Virus record (IMG/VR): IMGVR_UViG_3300046791_000587
Coordinates: 1-64,000 of that record
Strand: one strand, 5' to 3'
Origin: a virus
Length of the DNA: 64,000 nucleotides
The notes under the pieces are model-generated. The model worked only from the letters and a program-made list of their open reading frames with translations. It was not told the DNA's origin and did no database searches. Shown here piece by piece: positions 48,568-56,406 of this stretch. The translations under genes and the position numbers were made by a program. Each line of letters starts with the position of its first letter. The stretch's first letter is position 1.

Positions 48568-49338
48568 CTACCTCCTCTCCGCTGACTGCTCGGGCGTGCA
48601 GCCGTGGCTGGCGAACCACCAGGTCCGCGCCACGGCGTCCGGGTTTTCACCGGGACTGACGATCACCTTGATGTCGCGGAAGTCGAAGGCGACGGGGCGG
48701 CCGGCGCGGTCGGCGATCTCGCGCGCCTCACGCGTGGTCTCGAAGATGTCCGCGGATCCGACCACGATCGCCATGATGGCGGTCACTGGCGCGCCGGCCA
48801 CGGCGGTGTCAAGGGGCGCCAAGCGGTACGGGTCAGGCACCGCCCCCGTGTGACACGCCGAACACGACCGCGTCCGATTCGGTCGACTCTCGAACAGCGC
48901 GCGATCGCCGACGAACACCATTCTGCGCAGGGCCTCGCAGTCCGACCGCGCCACATCTCGCTCCCGGACGAGGTCGCGTCGGATCTCCTTGTGCTGGCTG
49001 AGCGCTGCCTTGATCGCCGGTACGAGCCCGAACCGCTCCACCGAGGTTCCGGGAAGCTGCACGCCGTTCATCTCGCTCGTGAGCGTCTTGACGAGCTCGT
49101 CGTGGGCCAGCCAGCCGCCACGCTGGAAGGCTTCGAGTCGACCGACCGCATCCGTCAAAGCCTTGAGGTGGTCGGTCTCCTTCGTGGGCACGATGTGCCC
49201 GGCCGTGTCGGCAAGAGCGGCGCGCCAGGACTTGATCTTCGAGTTAGCGGTAACGTGATGGTACTCCTCGTTGTGCAGCACGCACTCCGCCACCGCCTCG
49301 GCGAGCGCGTTGCGTAGCCGATTCGATTCGGGATCCAT
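48568..49338 (-). CDS. Hypothetical two-domain protein
   Basis: 256 residues. Helical N-terminal 140 residues, then a C-terminal domain with CSACHTG, AIMAIVVGSADIFETTREAR and DFRDIKVIVSPGENPDAVA. Not recognised. Confidence 0.5.
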   Translation of the reverse strand: MDPESNRLRNALAEAVAECVLHNEEYHHVTANSKIKSWRAALADTAGHIVPTKETDHLKALTDAVGRLEAFQRGGWLAHDELVKTLTSEMNGVQLPGTSVERFGLVPAIKAALSQHKEIRRDLVRERDVARSDCEALRRMVFVGDRALFESRPNRTRSCSACHTGAVPDPYRLAPLDTAVAGAPVTAIMAIVVGSADIFETTREAREIADRAGRPVAFDFRDIKVIVSPGENPDAVARTWWFASHGCTPEQSAERR

Positions 49339-49341
49339 GGC

Positions 49342-49641
49342 CTACGCCTCCCTCTTGATGGTGCCGAGGTCGATGAGCGTGAGCCCGTTGGGAAGAGAGA
49401 TCCAGTCCCGTTCGGGTGCCTTGATGAAGGCCTCGAAGGCTAGAGCAGTCATCAACTGCCGTTCGGCCTGCCTCTCTGGCGCCCATGCTGCTTCCCCGAG
49501 CCGCCCCTCCACAGCCCTGAACACCTGCACCTCCTCCCCGGAAATAATGACGCGGATGTGCTCGACGCGAGGATGCGCATCACTCGTGCCGCGATGTGGA
49601 TCTACATCGACGGAGAACTCGATCGCGTACCCCTTGGACAT
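49342..49641 (-). CDS. Hypothetical protein
   Basis: 99 residues with AAGGAG before the ATG. Beta N-terminal half, helical end. First gene after the AT-rich dyad at 49680, so it may start a separately controlled transcript. Confidence 0.5.
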   Translation of the reverse strand: MSKGYAIEFSVDVDPHRGTSDAHPRVEHIRVIISGEEVQVFRAVEGRLGEAAWAPERQAERQLMTALAFEAFIKAPERDWISLPNGLTLIDLGTIKREA

Positions 49642-49679
49642 GCTCTAACTCCTTGAAATCACGTGGTTATGCTGGAACC

Positions 49680-49707
49680 GTGATACTAAATCAGTATTTA
49701 GTATCAC
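49680..49707. promoter_or_regulatory. AT-rich operator-like dyad
   Basis: GTGATACTAAAT (49680-49691) and ATTTAGTATCAC (49696-49707) are perfect inverted repeats around CAGT. It is the most AT-rich dyad in the window, located 38 bases upstream of the ATG at 49641. TACTAAAT could serve as a -10, so a repressor bound here would block transcription. Confidence 0.65.
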
Positions 49708-49729
49708 CCGGAAGTCCCTGGGAACACGG

Positions 49730-50050
49730 CTAGAACTTGATCCTCTCGGCGACATGCCACGCCGATCCATCGAAGAGCATTCGCTCACCATGCAGAAGCT
49801 CCGCGTACAAGAGCCGATCCGCGAAGACGTAGCACCTCGCCTGCTGCCTCACGTTGATCGGATAGGATCGCTCGTCGCACCACTTCTGCAATGCGGCCAT
49901 CGCAACGGCGAAGTCTGGGGCTTGGCGTCGCGCTCGGATTTCAGCAACGGCGCGCACGATGGCATCGCGCACCATCGGCGCTGTCGATGTACCACTCGAA
50001 CACCCGTGGTACTCGAATGCGTCCAATTCAGTGTCAGTCAGGTCTTTCAT
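49730..50050 (-). CDS. Hypothetical protein
   Basis: 106 residues from ATG 50050. Helical; ends LHGERMLFDGSAWHVAERIK plus F. This end is duplicated in the tiny gene at 59321-59410, at both DNA and protein level. ATGA overlap with the previous gene. Confidence 0.5.
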   Translation of the reverse strand: MKDLTDTELDAFEYHGCSSGTSTAPMVRDAIVRAVAEIRARRQAPDFAVAMAALQKWCDERSYPINVRQQARCYVFADRLLYAELLHGERMLFDGSAWHVAERIKF

Positions 50051-50289
50051 CGCTGCCTTGGTGGGTTGTGGCGGTCGCCGCCCGCTACCCAGCGCTTCAG
50101 GGACTCGGGGCAATGCAGACCGATCGCGTACATCCGCTCGACGTCGCCGACCGCGAACAATTCGGCCGCGAGCCGGCCGAACCCTGCGAGGTGCTCGCGG
50201 ATCGCCGCGCGCTCGTGCCACGCCTGGATCAGGTCCTCGGCCTTGATCCCGTGACGCGCCGCCAGTTCGTGCAGGAACCTCTGCATCAT
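50047..50289 (-). CDS. Small helical protein
   Basis: 80 residues, coupled to the PAPS-reductase-like gene by a four-base overlap. Helical throughout; no motif. Might be the small fourth member of the DGQHR/ATPase/PAPS operon, similar in size to DndE-type subunits but without similarity I can see. Confidence 0.5.
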   Translation of the reverse strand: MMQRFLHELAARHGIKAEDLIQAWHERAAIREHLAGFGRLAAELFAVGDVERMYAIGLHCPESLKRWVAGGDRHNPPRQR

Positions 50290-51710
50290 GGCTCCTGGAA
50301 CGACATCCCCTGGGCCTCCAGCGCCGCCCGTACGCGCGCGTTGTTGAACAGGGTGCCTTGCTTCAGGTCATCGCCCCAATCGAGCACTGCGGTCACGACG
50401 AGGCCTTTCTCGCGCCGGTCGTCGGCGTAGGCGGTGGCGTGCCCCAGGCTCTCCCATCGGGATGCGCTGATGCTAGCGTGGAGAGTCCACCCGCTCCCCG
50501 AGGAGCCGGCGACGACCATGACCACCGCCCACCGCCCGGTGTTGTTCCAGTCGAGGCCATCGGGCCAGAGCAGGGGGCGGTTCACGATGTGCAGCGCCAC
50601 GACCTCGCGCGGGTCCGCCACAGCTTCATGGAGCACGGCGTTGCAGTCGACGCACTCGAGCCTGAGCAGTAGCCGAGCGGGGTCGGCGAACGAGATTTCG
50701 ATCATGTGACCGTTCTCGCGGATCACGCGCGATGATCCCGGGATCGTCGAGTCTGGCAACGGGATGTCGATCGCCTCGGCATCACGGTGCTGCTGGCTGA
50801 ACCCTCGCTCGTCTGGCATGTCGCAGATGCCCCAGCGCATGCAGCCACCCTGCGGCGCCGGCGCGAACAGCGGGAACTGCTTGCCGCCATGGTCGGTCCT
50901 GGCCCACTTCACCACCGCTTCGATGCCTGAGACGCCTCGAGCCCTGGTCTGGAAGAACGAGGCGTCATCTACGTGCTTGTACCGGCCGGGCTGCTCCTCA
51001 TTGCGCGCGATCCGTAGCGCCAGCATGTCAGTCTCGAGCTGGCGGATCTCGTCGATGCGCTCCGGTGAGTGCTGGGCGATCAGCGCGATCTCTTCCTTGC
51101 CGGCGTAGATGCAGGGGTAGCACCCCACACGGCTGTGGCCGCGCTGGTACAGGGGGTTGACCTTCACGCCGTGCCGGTTGTGGATGGTGAGCACATCCTC
51201 GATGGTCCACTGCAGGAGCGGGCGCCAGACGTAGCCGCCCCACGAGCGCTGACCCTCGGGTTCGTCCTCCCACTCCGCCATCTTCGCGCGGGCCGCGCTC
51301 TCGGCGGCTCGCACCCCCATCGCGCTCACGGTCTCAGCGCCGGTCTCCTCGGTCAGCCGATCGTGGTACGCCCGCAGAGGATCGATCTTGAGCTCCATTG
51401 TGCACCACCGCTGCATCCGACCGGGGAAGCCAGCGCGATGGGCGATGCGGGCGCGCATGCCACCCTCGACACCCACCACCACGATCTCGATGTCGAGCTT
51501 CTCGCGTAGGTAGTCCAGGTAGACGTAGGTCTCAGGCGCCTCCCACCCGGTGTCAGCGAACGCAAAGCGGAGCAGGTGGCGCGGGATCTCTCCGCGTTCC
51601 ACGGCCTCGAGCAGGGCCAGGATCAGGGCTGTCGAGTCCTTCCCGCCCGACACCGAGGCCACGACCAGTAACCCAGCGGCGTCCTGGGGGATCCTGATGC
51701 GCATGATCAT
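50286..51710 (-). CDS. PAPS-reductase / DndC-like ATP-pyrophosphatase
   Basis: 474 residues. PP-loop SGGKDS at 21-26, then FADTGWEAPETYVYLDYL typical of PAPS-reductase-fold enzymes. Cysteines C103 (RWCTMELK), C197 and C200 (GCYPC) and C290/C296 could hold an iron-sulfur cluster, as in DndC. A 170-residue C-terminal extension has a beta-rich domain with CVDC. Would adenylate a substrate, using sulfur or a related donor. Four-base overlaps on both sides bind it to the ATPase and to the small gene below. Confidence 0.8.
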   Translation of the reverse strand: MIMRIRIPQDAAGLLVVASVSGGKDSTALILALLEAVERGEIPRHLLRFAFADTGWEAPETYVYLDYLREKLDIEIVVVGVEGGMRARIAHRAGFPGRMQRWCTMELKIDPLRAYHDRLTEETGAETVSAMGVRAAESAARAKMAEWEDEPEGQRSWGGYVWRPLLQWTIEDVLTIHNRHGVKVNPLYQRGHSRVGCYPCIYAGKEEIALIAQHSPERIDEIRQLETDMLALRIARNEEQPGRYKHVDDASFFQTRARGVSGIEAVVKWARTDHGGKQFPLFAPAPQGGCMRWGICDMPDERGFSQQHRDAEAIDIPLPDSTIPGSSRVIRENGHMIEISFADPARLLLRLECVDCNAVLHEAVADPREVVALHIVNRPLLWPDGLDWNNTGRWAVVMVVAGSSGSGWTLHASISASRWESLGHATAYADDRREKGLVVTAVLDWGDDLKQGTLFNNARVRAALEAQGMSFQEP

Positions 51711-52561
51711 GTCCTGCTCCGCTTCCCTGTCCGCCGTCCCCGCTGCTGCCCCATCGCCATCACCAGCGCCTGCTCGATGCCTAGCGTTTCATCCATCACA
51801 GTCGACTTTACAGCGTCAAGCGCCAGCCGCTCGACGTCCGCGAACGACATCCCCGCAAGCCGTGCGGGCCAGGCCTTCCACCCGGGCGGCGACAGCTTGG
51901 TGACCGTCCGGGTGTCGTAGCGCTCCACCAGGCGCTTCAGGAGCGCTGCTGCCTGGATGGTGGTGGGCTTGGGGAAGGTCACGATCTTGTCGAACCGGCG
52001 CTCCATGGCCACGTCCAGCATGTCCTGGTGGTTGGTCGCCGCGACTAGCACGGAGGCCTGGCCGGCGAACTCCTCAAGCATCACCAGGAGCGAGTTCGTG
52101 ATGCGGTTCATCTCCGCAACGTCGCTGAGCTGGCTGTTTCTCGCGCGCCCGATCGCGTCCACCTCATCCAGGAACAGCACCACACGCTGAGACCGCGCGA
52201 AGTCGATCACCTTGCGGAGGTTCTTGGAGGTGTCCCCCATGTACCGGTCGATGAGGCCATCGAGGCGGACGACGACCAGCGGGATGCCCATCGCCAGCGC
52301 CAAGCCACCGGCCGCTACGGTCTTCCCGCATCCGGGCGGCCCCTGGAACAGGAGTCGGTTGGCTGCGCGCAGACCACGCGTCCGCAGGTCCGCGGTGCGG
52401 AGGTTCTCGGCCAGGACACGGCCCAGCGCCTCGCGGGGCTCGTCTGGCAGCACCAGATCTGTGAGCGGCCGCAACTCCTTGACGTGGTCGAGGAGGGCCG
52501 CATCCTCGCCCAGCGGCAACTGCATGAGCGTAGGTGTCGCCATGTTCCGGGCGGTAGTCAT
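51707..52561 (-). CDS. AAA+ ATPase
   Basis: 284 residues from ATG 52561, overlapping the stop of the DGQHR gene; a longer frame to 52843 is its shadow. Walker A GPPGCGKT (74-81), Walker B VVLFLDEVD (127-135), sensor N177 (AATNH) and Arg finger region MERRFD (187-191), with a C-terminal lid. A classical FtsH/katanin-like core with no protease or membrane part. Likely drives a conformational or loading step for its operon partners. Confidence 0.85.
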   Translation of the reverse strand: MTTARNMATPTLMQLPLGEDAALLDHVKELRPLTDLVLPDEPREALGRVLAENLRTADLRTRGLRAANRLLFQGPPGCGKTVAAGGLALAMGIPLVVVRLDGLIDRYMGDTSKNLRKVIDFARSQRVVLFLDEVDAIGRARNSQLSDVAEMNRITNSLLVMLEEFAGQASVLVAATNHQDMLDVAMERRFDKIVTFPKPTTIQAAALLKRLVERYDTRTVTKLSPPGWKAWPARLAGMSFADVERLALDAVKSTVMDETLGIEQALVMAMGQQRGRRTGKRSRT

Positions 52562-53514
52562 GCGTGAGTCGACCACGTGGGCGCCGGAAGGTACGCCTTC
52601 TTGCCGGTCTCCTTTTCGATCCGACTCGAGAAGAGACCTTTCAGCTTCGCGTAGGCTGGCGCCAGATCGCGCGGAGAGAGTTGGCGCCCCATGAGCCACG
52701 CGACGTAGATCTCCGCCGCCGACACGCTCAGGAGGCACTTGGTGAACAGGTCGCGGTCGACTCGCTGGGTCTTCGCCGAGTAGGCGGTCAGGTGGATCCG
52801 CCGGTAGATCCACGCACAGAGCGTCAGGTTGAGGCTCGACCACAGGCGGTAGTTCTGGGGATCCCTGCCCCAGGCGGTGTACGCGCAGTCCATGAACGAC
52901 GCCAGTTGCTCGCAGTCGTCCGTGGTGAACTGCTCGGCCAGTTGCGCGGCCGACACGCCGCCAGTCCTGGGCGTGTCGTTGGCCGACCCATTCCAGCAGC
53001 GGAGCAGCTGCGACATGGCGATGACCGGCGAGCGCTCGTTCCGCCGGACGTTGTCATAGCCCACGTAGGTGCACTTCCTCCGCAGCTTGGCGATCGGCTC
53101 GCACGAGGCCTCCATGCCGCGCACGATGTCGTCGGGCTTGAGGTTCACGAGATGCTGGTTGACCTCGACGAACTCATCGGCCATGTCCGCCAGTGATTTG
53201 AAGTGGATGATGCGGACATCGACGTAGCCGACTGGGCAACCGCTCAGGTAGAACGCCTCCCGCCTGTGCTGCCCGTCCACCAGCCATCGATCGCCCTCGA
53301 ACACGCCGATCGTGAACGTCCCGGAGATCACCCCGCCGTTCTTCTTCATGGATTCGGCGGCGGCCGCCACCTTGTTGTTCACGCGCAGAGGGCGCTGGAA
53401 CGGCGGCGAGCGCCAGGTCTTGGCGGTAGCGGCCGTGAACTCCCACGTGTCCGTGGTGGTCTGGGTTTTTTTTTCGGCGTCGGTAGACGGCTTGGCGATC
53501 TTGAGGTCGGCCAT
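52558..53514 (-). CDS. DGQHR-domain (DndB/ParB-like) protein
   Basis: 318 residues. The DGQHRREAF motif (80-88) is the signature of the DGQHR family, which includes DndB, the regulator of DNA phosphorothioation. The preceding FQRPLRVNNKVAAAAESMKK and following QHLVNLKPDDIV fit as well. A nine-base A run (minus strand; 53466-53474) encodes E-K-K at 14-16 and could slip. The gene heads a tightly coupled trio with the AAA+ ATPase and PAPS-reductase-like protein. Confidence 0.8.
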   Translation of the reverse strand: MADLKIAKPSTDAEKKTQTTTDTWEFTAATAKTWRSPPFQRPLRVNNKVAAAAESMKKNGGVISGTFTIGVFEGDRWLVDGQHRREAFYLSGCPVGYVDVRIIHFKSLADMADEFVEVNQHLVNLKPDDIVRGMEASCEPIAKLRRKCTYVGYDNVRRNERSPVIAMSQLLRCWNGSANDTPRTGGVSAAQLAEQFTTDDCEQLASFMDCAYTAWGRDPQNYRLWSSLNLTLCAWIYRRIHLTAYSAKTQRVDRDLFTKCLLSVSAAEIYVAWLMGRQLSPRDLAPAYAKLKGLFSSRIEKETGKKAYLPAPTWSTHA

Positions 53515-53535
53515 GATGAGCTCCTTGTCGTTTGG

Positions 53536-53857
53536 CTAGTTCCTGCGCGGAAGCTGCTCGTACGCATCGTGCCACACGTCGGTCATGTCGAACGGGATGC
53601 AGCCATCTTCGGCCGCGTGCCCCTCGGGGATTGCGGTGCCCTTGGCTACGATGCCGCCCAGGATGAATGCGACGACCAGTTCAGCACCTAACTCCTCCGG
53701 GGTGTCCTCGAGCCCGATCTGTCCCTCCGTATCGTAGTCGCGGAGGCCCCAGTAGGGTGGAGAGGTCACGCAGGTCTGCACACAGCCGTCGGGCAACTGC
53801 TTGAGCAGCGCGCGGCAAGTCGCCTGTGTAGTGAGCGGAGACGGCGGGGTCGATCAT
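53536..53857 (-). pseudogene. Decayed DNA methyltransferase (N4/N6 type, TSPPYW)
   Basis: Starting at ATG 53857 the frame reads a typical methyltransferase beginning (MIDPAVSAHYTGD). One extra base in AA at 53817-53818 breaks the frame; removing it continues as CRALLKQLPDGCVQTC then VTSPPYWGLRDY and GQIGLEDTPEE. TSPPYW is the catalytic motif of phage N4-cytosine/N6-adenine methyltransferases. After that the sequence departs and ends 54 residues later, with the SAM-binding half missing. A shorter product from TTG 53796 could still be made. Confidence 0.7.
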
Positions 53858-54294
53858 GGTGCTTCTTCCACCACGATATTCTGCTCGCCCTCGGACAGTC
53901 TCTCCCAGAGCTTCCTCAAGTCCTCAAGGATCGGCTCCTGGGGCGCGCCCTTCTGTCGCGCGACCGCCAGTTTGCCCTGCACCGCGCGGTAACGCGCCAG
54001 GACCTCCGACTCGACGATCGGCACCACCTCCACGCCGCCCCGTGGGCCGACCGTGAAGATGGACAGGGCGCCGACCTTGCGGGCCCCGTGGTGGATCCGC
54101 TCGTTCTGAACGACGACCGCGAGCCCGTCCGCGCCGGCGAATACGGCACGAATCACCCCGGTGACCAGAAGCGTCATTTCCCCGTCGGATGTCTCCCGGG
54201 CGCCCGGATGGCGAATCCATATGCTGACGCTGGCGCGCTGGCCCAGAAGGTCGGTGACCACGCTCACCTGGACCTCAGCGGGCGCGATCGCCAC
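53854..54294 (-). CDS. Hypothetical protein
   Basis: 146 residues from GTG 54294; longer open frame upstream is the shadow of the membrane protein. Beta-rich first 110 residues (VSVWIRHPG-like strands, MTLLVTGVIRAVFAGADGLA), coiled C-terminus. Overlaps the membrane protein by 31 bases. Confidence 0.5.
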   Translation of the reverse strand: MAIAPAEVQVSVVTDLLGQRASVSIWIRHPGARETSDGEMTLLVTGVIRAVFAGADGLAVVVQNERIHHGARKVGALSIFTVGPRGGVEVVPIVESEVLARYRAVQGKLAVARQKGAPQEPILEDLRKLWERLSEGEQNIVVEEAP

Positions 54295-54491
54295 ATCAGG
54301 TAGCGATCGCGTGAGTCGATGACCATGATTGCGGCCACCGTGGCGATAACGCAGTCGGCCGCCCCCCACACGGGGCTCAGCAAGATCGATCCCGTGATGC
54401 TCCCGAACAACGCGAGCAGTGCCACGCCGTAGACCCAGCCTCGGCGGAGATATGGCCAGAGCGCGGCATCGACGTGCCGTCGAATCTTCAT
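54264..54491 (-). CDS. Small membrane protein
   Basis: 75 residues with AAAGGAG upstream, part of a hairpin (54501-54515). Two hydrophobic segments (YGVALLALFGSITGSILL and AADCVIATVAAIMVI) and basic ends. Unknown. Confidence 0.55.
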   Translation of the reverse strand: MKIRRHVDAALWPYLRRGWVYGVALLALFGSITGSILLSPVWGAADCVIATVAAIMVIDSRDRYLMWRSRPLRSR

Positions 54492-54500
54492 GTCGAACTC

Positions 54501-54515
54501 CTTTCCACTGAAAAG
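54501..54515 (-). promoter_or_regulatory. Hairpin fused to ribosome binding site
   Basis: On the minus strand CTTTTCAGTGGAAAG precedes GAGTTCGACATG. The right arm GGAAAG and the AAAGGAG ribosome site overlap, so folding would hide the site. One mismatch relative to the perfect palindrome. Confidence 0.5.
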
Positions 54516-54617
54516 TTACTGTTGATCGGACTTCGGGACGTCCGGTTCCGGTGGCGGCCTCCACCCCCAGACCATGATGGCGCAGCCGATGAGCGCGAAC
54601 CAGGACTGCCAGCTCAC
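54516..54617 (-). CDS. Tiny membrane protein
   Basis: 33 residues from GTG 54617 (MSWQSWFALIGCAIMVWGWR then a Pro-rich tail). It fits exactly between neighbours with five bases to the upstream stop. One hydrophobic helix; the Cys is mid-helix. Evidence is position and composition only. Confidence 0.35.
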   Translation of the reverse strand: MSWQSWFALIGCAIMVWGWRPPPEPDVPKSDQQ

Positions 54618-54622
54618 AACGC

Positions 54623-54889
54623 TCAGCGTTCCACGAACGGCTGCGGGACCATGCCAGCGATATTGGAGACGGGAACGGTCAGCGAGGTCTTGACCGATAC
54701 TCCATCCCTCAGGGCGCCCGTTCCTCCGCTGGGCCAGATCCGATCGGTCCTGAAGACCACGGTGTCCCCCGGCAGCGGCTCGGCGATGGCGTCGAACGAT
54801 CGGATACCTACGATCCTGTCGCCCAGCTTCAGGAAGATGGGAGAGCGGAGCGACACGTGATACTCGATGTCGGTCTCAGGTTTGGGCAT
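54623..54889 (-). CDS. Small beta-rich protein
   Basis: 88 residues. Beta strands with LKLGDRIVGI and LPGDTVVFRTDRI, a pattern like ASCH/PUA or OB-type small barrels. Similar GD(R/T) spacing is seen in the 57759-58178 protein. Unknown. Confidence 0.5.
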   Translation of the reverse strand: MPKPETDIEYHVSLRSPIFLKLGDRIVGIRSFDAIAEPLPGDTVVFRTDRIWPSGGTGALRDGVSVKTSLTVPVSNIAGMVPQPFVER

Positions 54890-54898
54890 TGGGGTCCT

Positions 54899-55120
54899 TC
54901 AGTGAAGGGAGACGGCGGGGCTCCCGTGCGCCTGGTCCAGGTAGGGGTCCAGCCTCACCCTGATCCGCTCGTTCTCGTCGGCCTGCCACTGGATGTGGCG
55001 CAGGAGCGCGAGGGCGGCCCCGCTGTCGATGCCGTTGCCCTCCGCCGCACGGTTGGCGACCGCGCGGATCTCGGGCGCGGACAATTCTTCCGGTGTCAGT
55101 TCGATGTCCATCTCGTTCAT
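54899..55120 (-). CDS. Small helical protein
   Basis: 73 residues from ATG 55120 (ATG 55111 also possible). LTPEELSAPEIRAVANRAAE and a second helix. Coupled to the preceding gene by overlap. Unknown. Confidence 0.45.
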   Translation of the reverse strand: MNEMDIELTPEELSAPEIRAVANRAAEGNGIDSGAALALLRHIQWQADENERIRVRLDPYLDQAHGSPAVSLH

Positions 55121-55446
55121 CCCTTCAGGTAGCGTTGCAGTTGCGCCGGGCTCATCGTCCGGGCGTCTTGCGCTGGAGCCTGCCCGGCGGGGGCATAGCC
55201 GCGGATCGGCTTCACCGCCAGTACCTTGATCGTCCGGACCGACACCACCTCCATCAGCATGCCGCAGCCCTCGCCGTGGTTCTCGCCGCGGCAGATGACT
55301 CGGTGGCCGGTGTCCAGGAGTTGCTGCCCGTCGAGCTCGCGGAAGTCGTTGGGGCGACCGCAGTGCGGGCATGGCACGCGGTCCACCGTCCCCTGCGTCG
55401 ATGGGGCCTGGCGTGGTTGTTGGCGCCCCGGCGGGAGTCGATTCAC
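55117..55446 (-). CDS. Zinc-binding protein
   Basis: 109 residues from GTG 55446. CPHCGRPNDFRELDG and CRGENHGEGCGMLMEV form a zinc ribbon; the C-terminal tail is Pro/Gln-rich and ends MSPAQLQRYLKG. Overlaps the ribbon-helix-helix gene. Possibly a transcription accessory protein. Confidence 0.5.
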   Translation of the reverse strand: MNRLPPGRQQPRQAPSTQGTVDRVPCPHCGRPNDFRELDGQQLLDTGHRVICRGENHGEGCGMLMEVVSVRTIKVLAVKPIRGYAPAGQAPAQDARTMSPAQLQRYLKG

Positions 55447-55652
55447 TTTCGCCCCCGGCGCTTCATGATGCCCAGGGCCTCGTAGATCCGGAGGCGGACC
55501 CACGTGGCCGCCTTGACGCCGTCCATCCGAGCGCGATCCCTGATCATCTCTTCGGCCCCCGGCGAGATCCGGGTGTGGAGGCCGACGCTCAGATCGGTCA
55601 GATCGTCGGAACCCTCGCTCGGGGCGGCGTCCGTGTCGGGTGTCCGCAACAT
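55443..55652 (-). CDS. Ribbon-helix-helix-like regulator
   Basis: 69 residues. Residues about 24-60 (GLHTRISPGAEEMIRDRARM then DGVKAATWVRLRIYEAL) fit a ribbon-helix-helix DNA-binding fold. First gene of the 13-kb leftward array, directly behind a divergent promoter, so it probably regulates itself and perhaps the 55703 gene. Confidence 0.6.
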   Translation of the reverse strand: MLRTPDTDAAPSEGSDDLTDLSVGLHTRISPGAEEMIRDRARMDGVKAATWVRLRIYEALGIMKRRGRK

Positions 55653-55660
55653 GTGCTACA

Positions 55661-55696
55661 AAACTAGACGCGGACCGGCTCAGAGTCAAGTATGAT
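55661..55696. promoter_or_regulatory. Back-to-back leaderless promoters
   Basis: Minus strand: TTGACT (55684-55689), 17 bases, TAGTTT (55661-55666), eight bases to the ATG at 55652. Plus strand: TATGAT (55691-55696), six bases to the ATG at 55703, with no clear -35. Confidence 0.6.
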
Positions 55697-55702
55697 CCGC
55701 CC

Positions 55703-56110
55703 ATGGCGACCATCAAAGGCGACTACTGGCAATTCTACCTGGATGGCAGGGGCGAGAAGCGGCGCCTGAAGAACGACATCGACGAGGATGCGCTCGTGGA
55801 GGAGATGATGAGCAAGGGTACGCCCCTGCGAGACGCGGTGCTCTCGGCGTGCGTTCGCGCGGCGGCGCCGCTCGAGGCGGGGAAGGCCAAGCGCATGTGG
55901 GTCTATGAACACAGCGAGGCGATCAAGGCGGCCGGCGACGACGCCGACGCGGCCTACGCAGCCTACCTGCAGGGCCGCACGGATGACCTCGCTTACGGGA
56001 TCGAGGAGGCCGTGCTCGAGGCGCTGGATGAGAAGTTCGGAGAGGAGGGTGACGATGAAGGCGAGAGCGATGAGGAAGACGAAGAAGACGAAGCGGAGGA
56101 CGACAAATGA
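55703..56110 (+). CDS. Hypothetical protein with strongly acidic tail
   Basis: 135 residues. Helical body (residues 1-105, YWQFYLDGRGEKRRLKNDID) and a 30-residue Asp/Glu tail (GEEGDDEGESDEEDEEDEAE), as in DNA-mimic or histone-like-binding proteins. ATGA overlap with the next gene. Role unknown; the tail could mimic DNA. Confidence 0.55.
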   Translation: MATIKGDYWQFYLDGRGEKRRLKNDIDEDALVEEMMSKGTPLRDAVLSACVRAAAPLEAGKAKRMWVYEHSEAIKAAGDDADAAYAAYLQGRTDDLAYGIEEAVLEALDEKFGEEGDDEGESDEEDEEDEAEDDK

Positions 56111-56376
56111 TCAAGGGCCCATTCCCAATGTCGGCCTGCCAGACGAAGTACGAGATCCCGCTGGAGGCGCCCTACCTGACGCCGACGCTCAACGGGGAGC
56201 GGGTAGCGCTCCGGGTGAGCGTCGAGGACAGTGCAAAACTCGAGCGTCGCGGCCCTGGCGACTACGGCAGCATCGTCGACCTCGATACGGGTAAGCGGTA
56301 CTCGGTTCGCGGCGCGGCCTGCGAGGTCCCGACCTGCTACTGCGACGCGGCGATCGTCGAGGTCGCGACCGGATGA
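56107..56376 (+). CDS. Small beta-rich protein
   Basis: 89 residues, beta strands with ERVALRVSVEDSAKL and DLDTGKRYSVRGAACEVPTC. OB/PUA-like size. Unknown. Confidence 0.5.
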   Translation: MIKGPFPMSACQTKYEIPLEAPYLTPTLNGERVALRVSVEDSAKLERRGPGDYGSIVDLDTGKRYSVRGAACEVPTCYCDAAIVEVATG

Positions 56377-56406
56377 CCCTGCGGCAACACCAACGAAAGG
56401 ACGACG

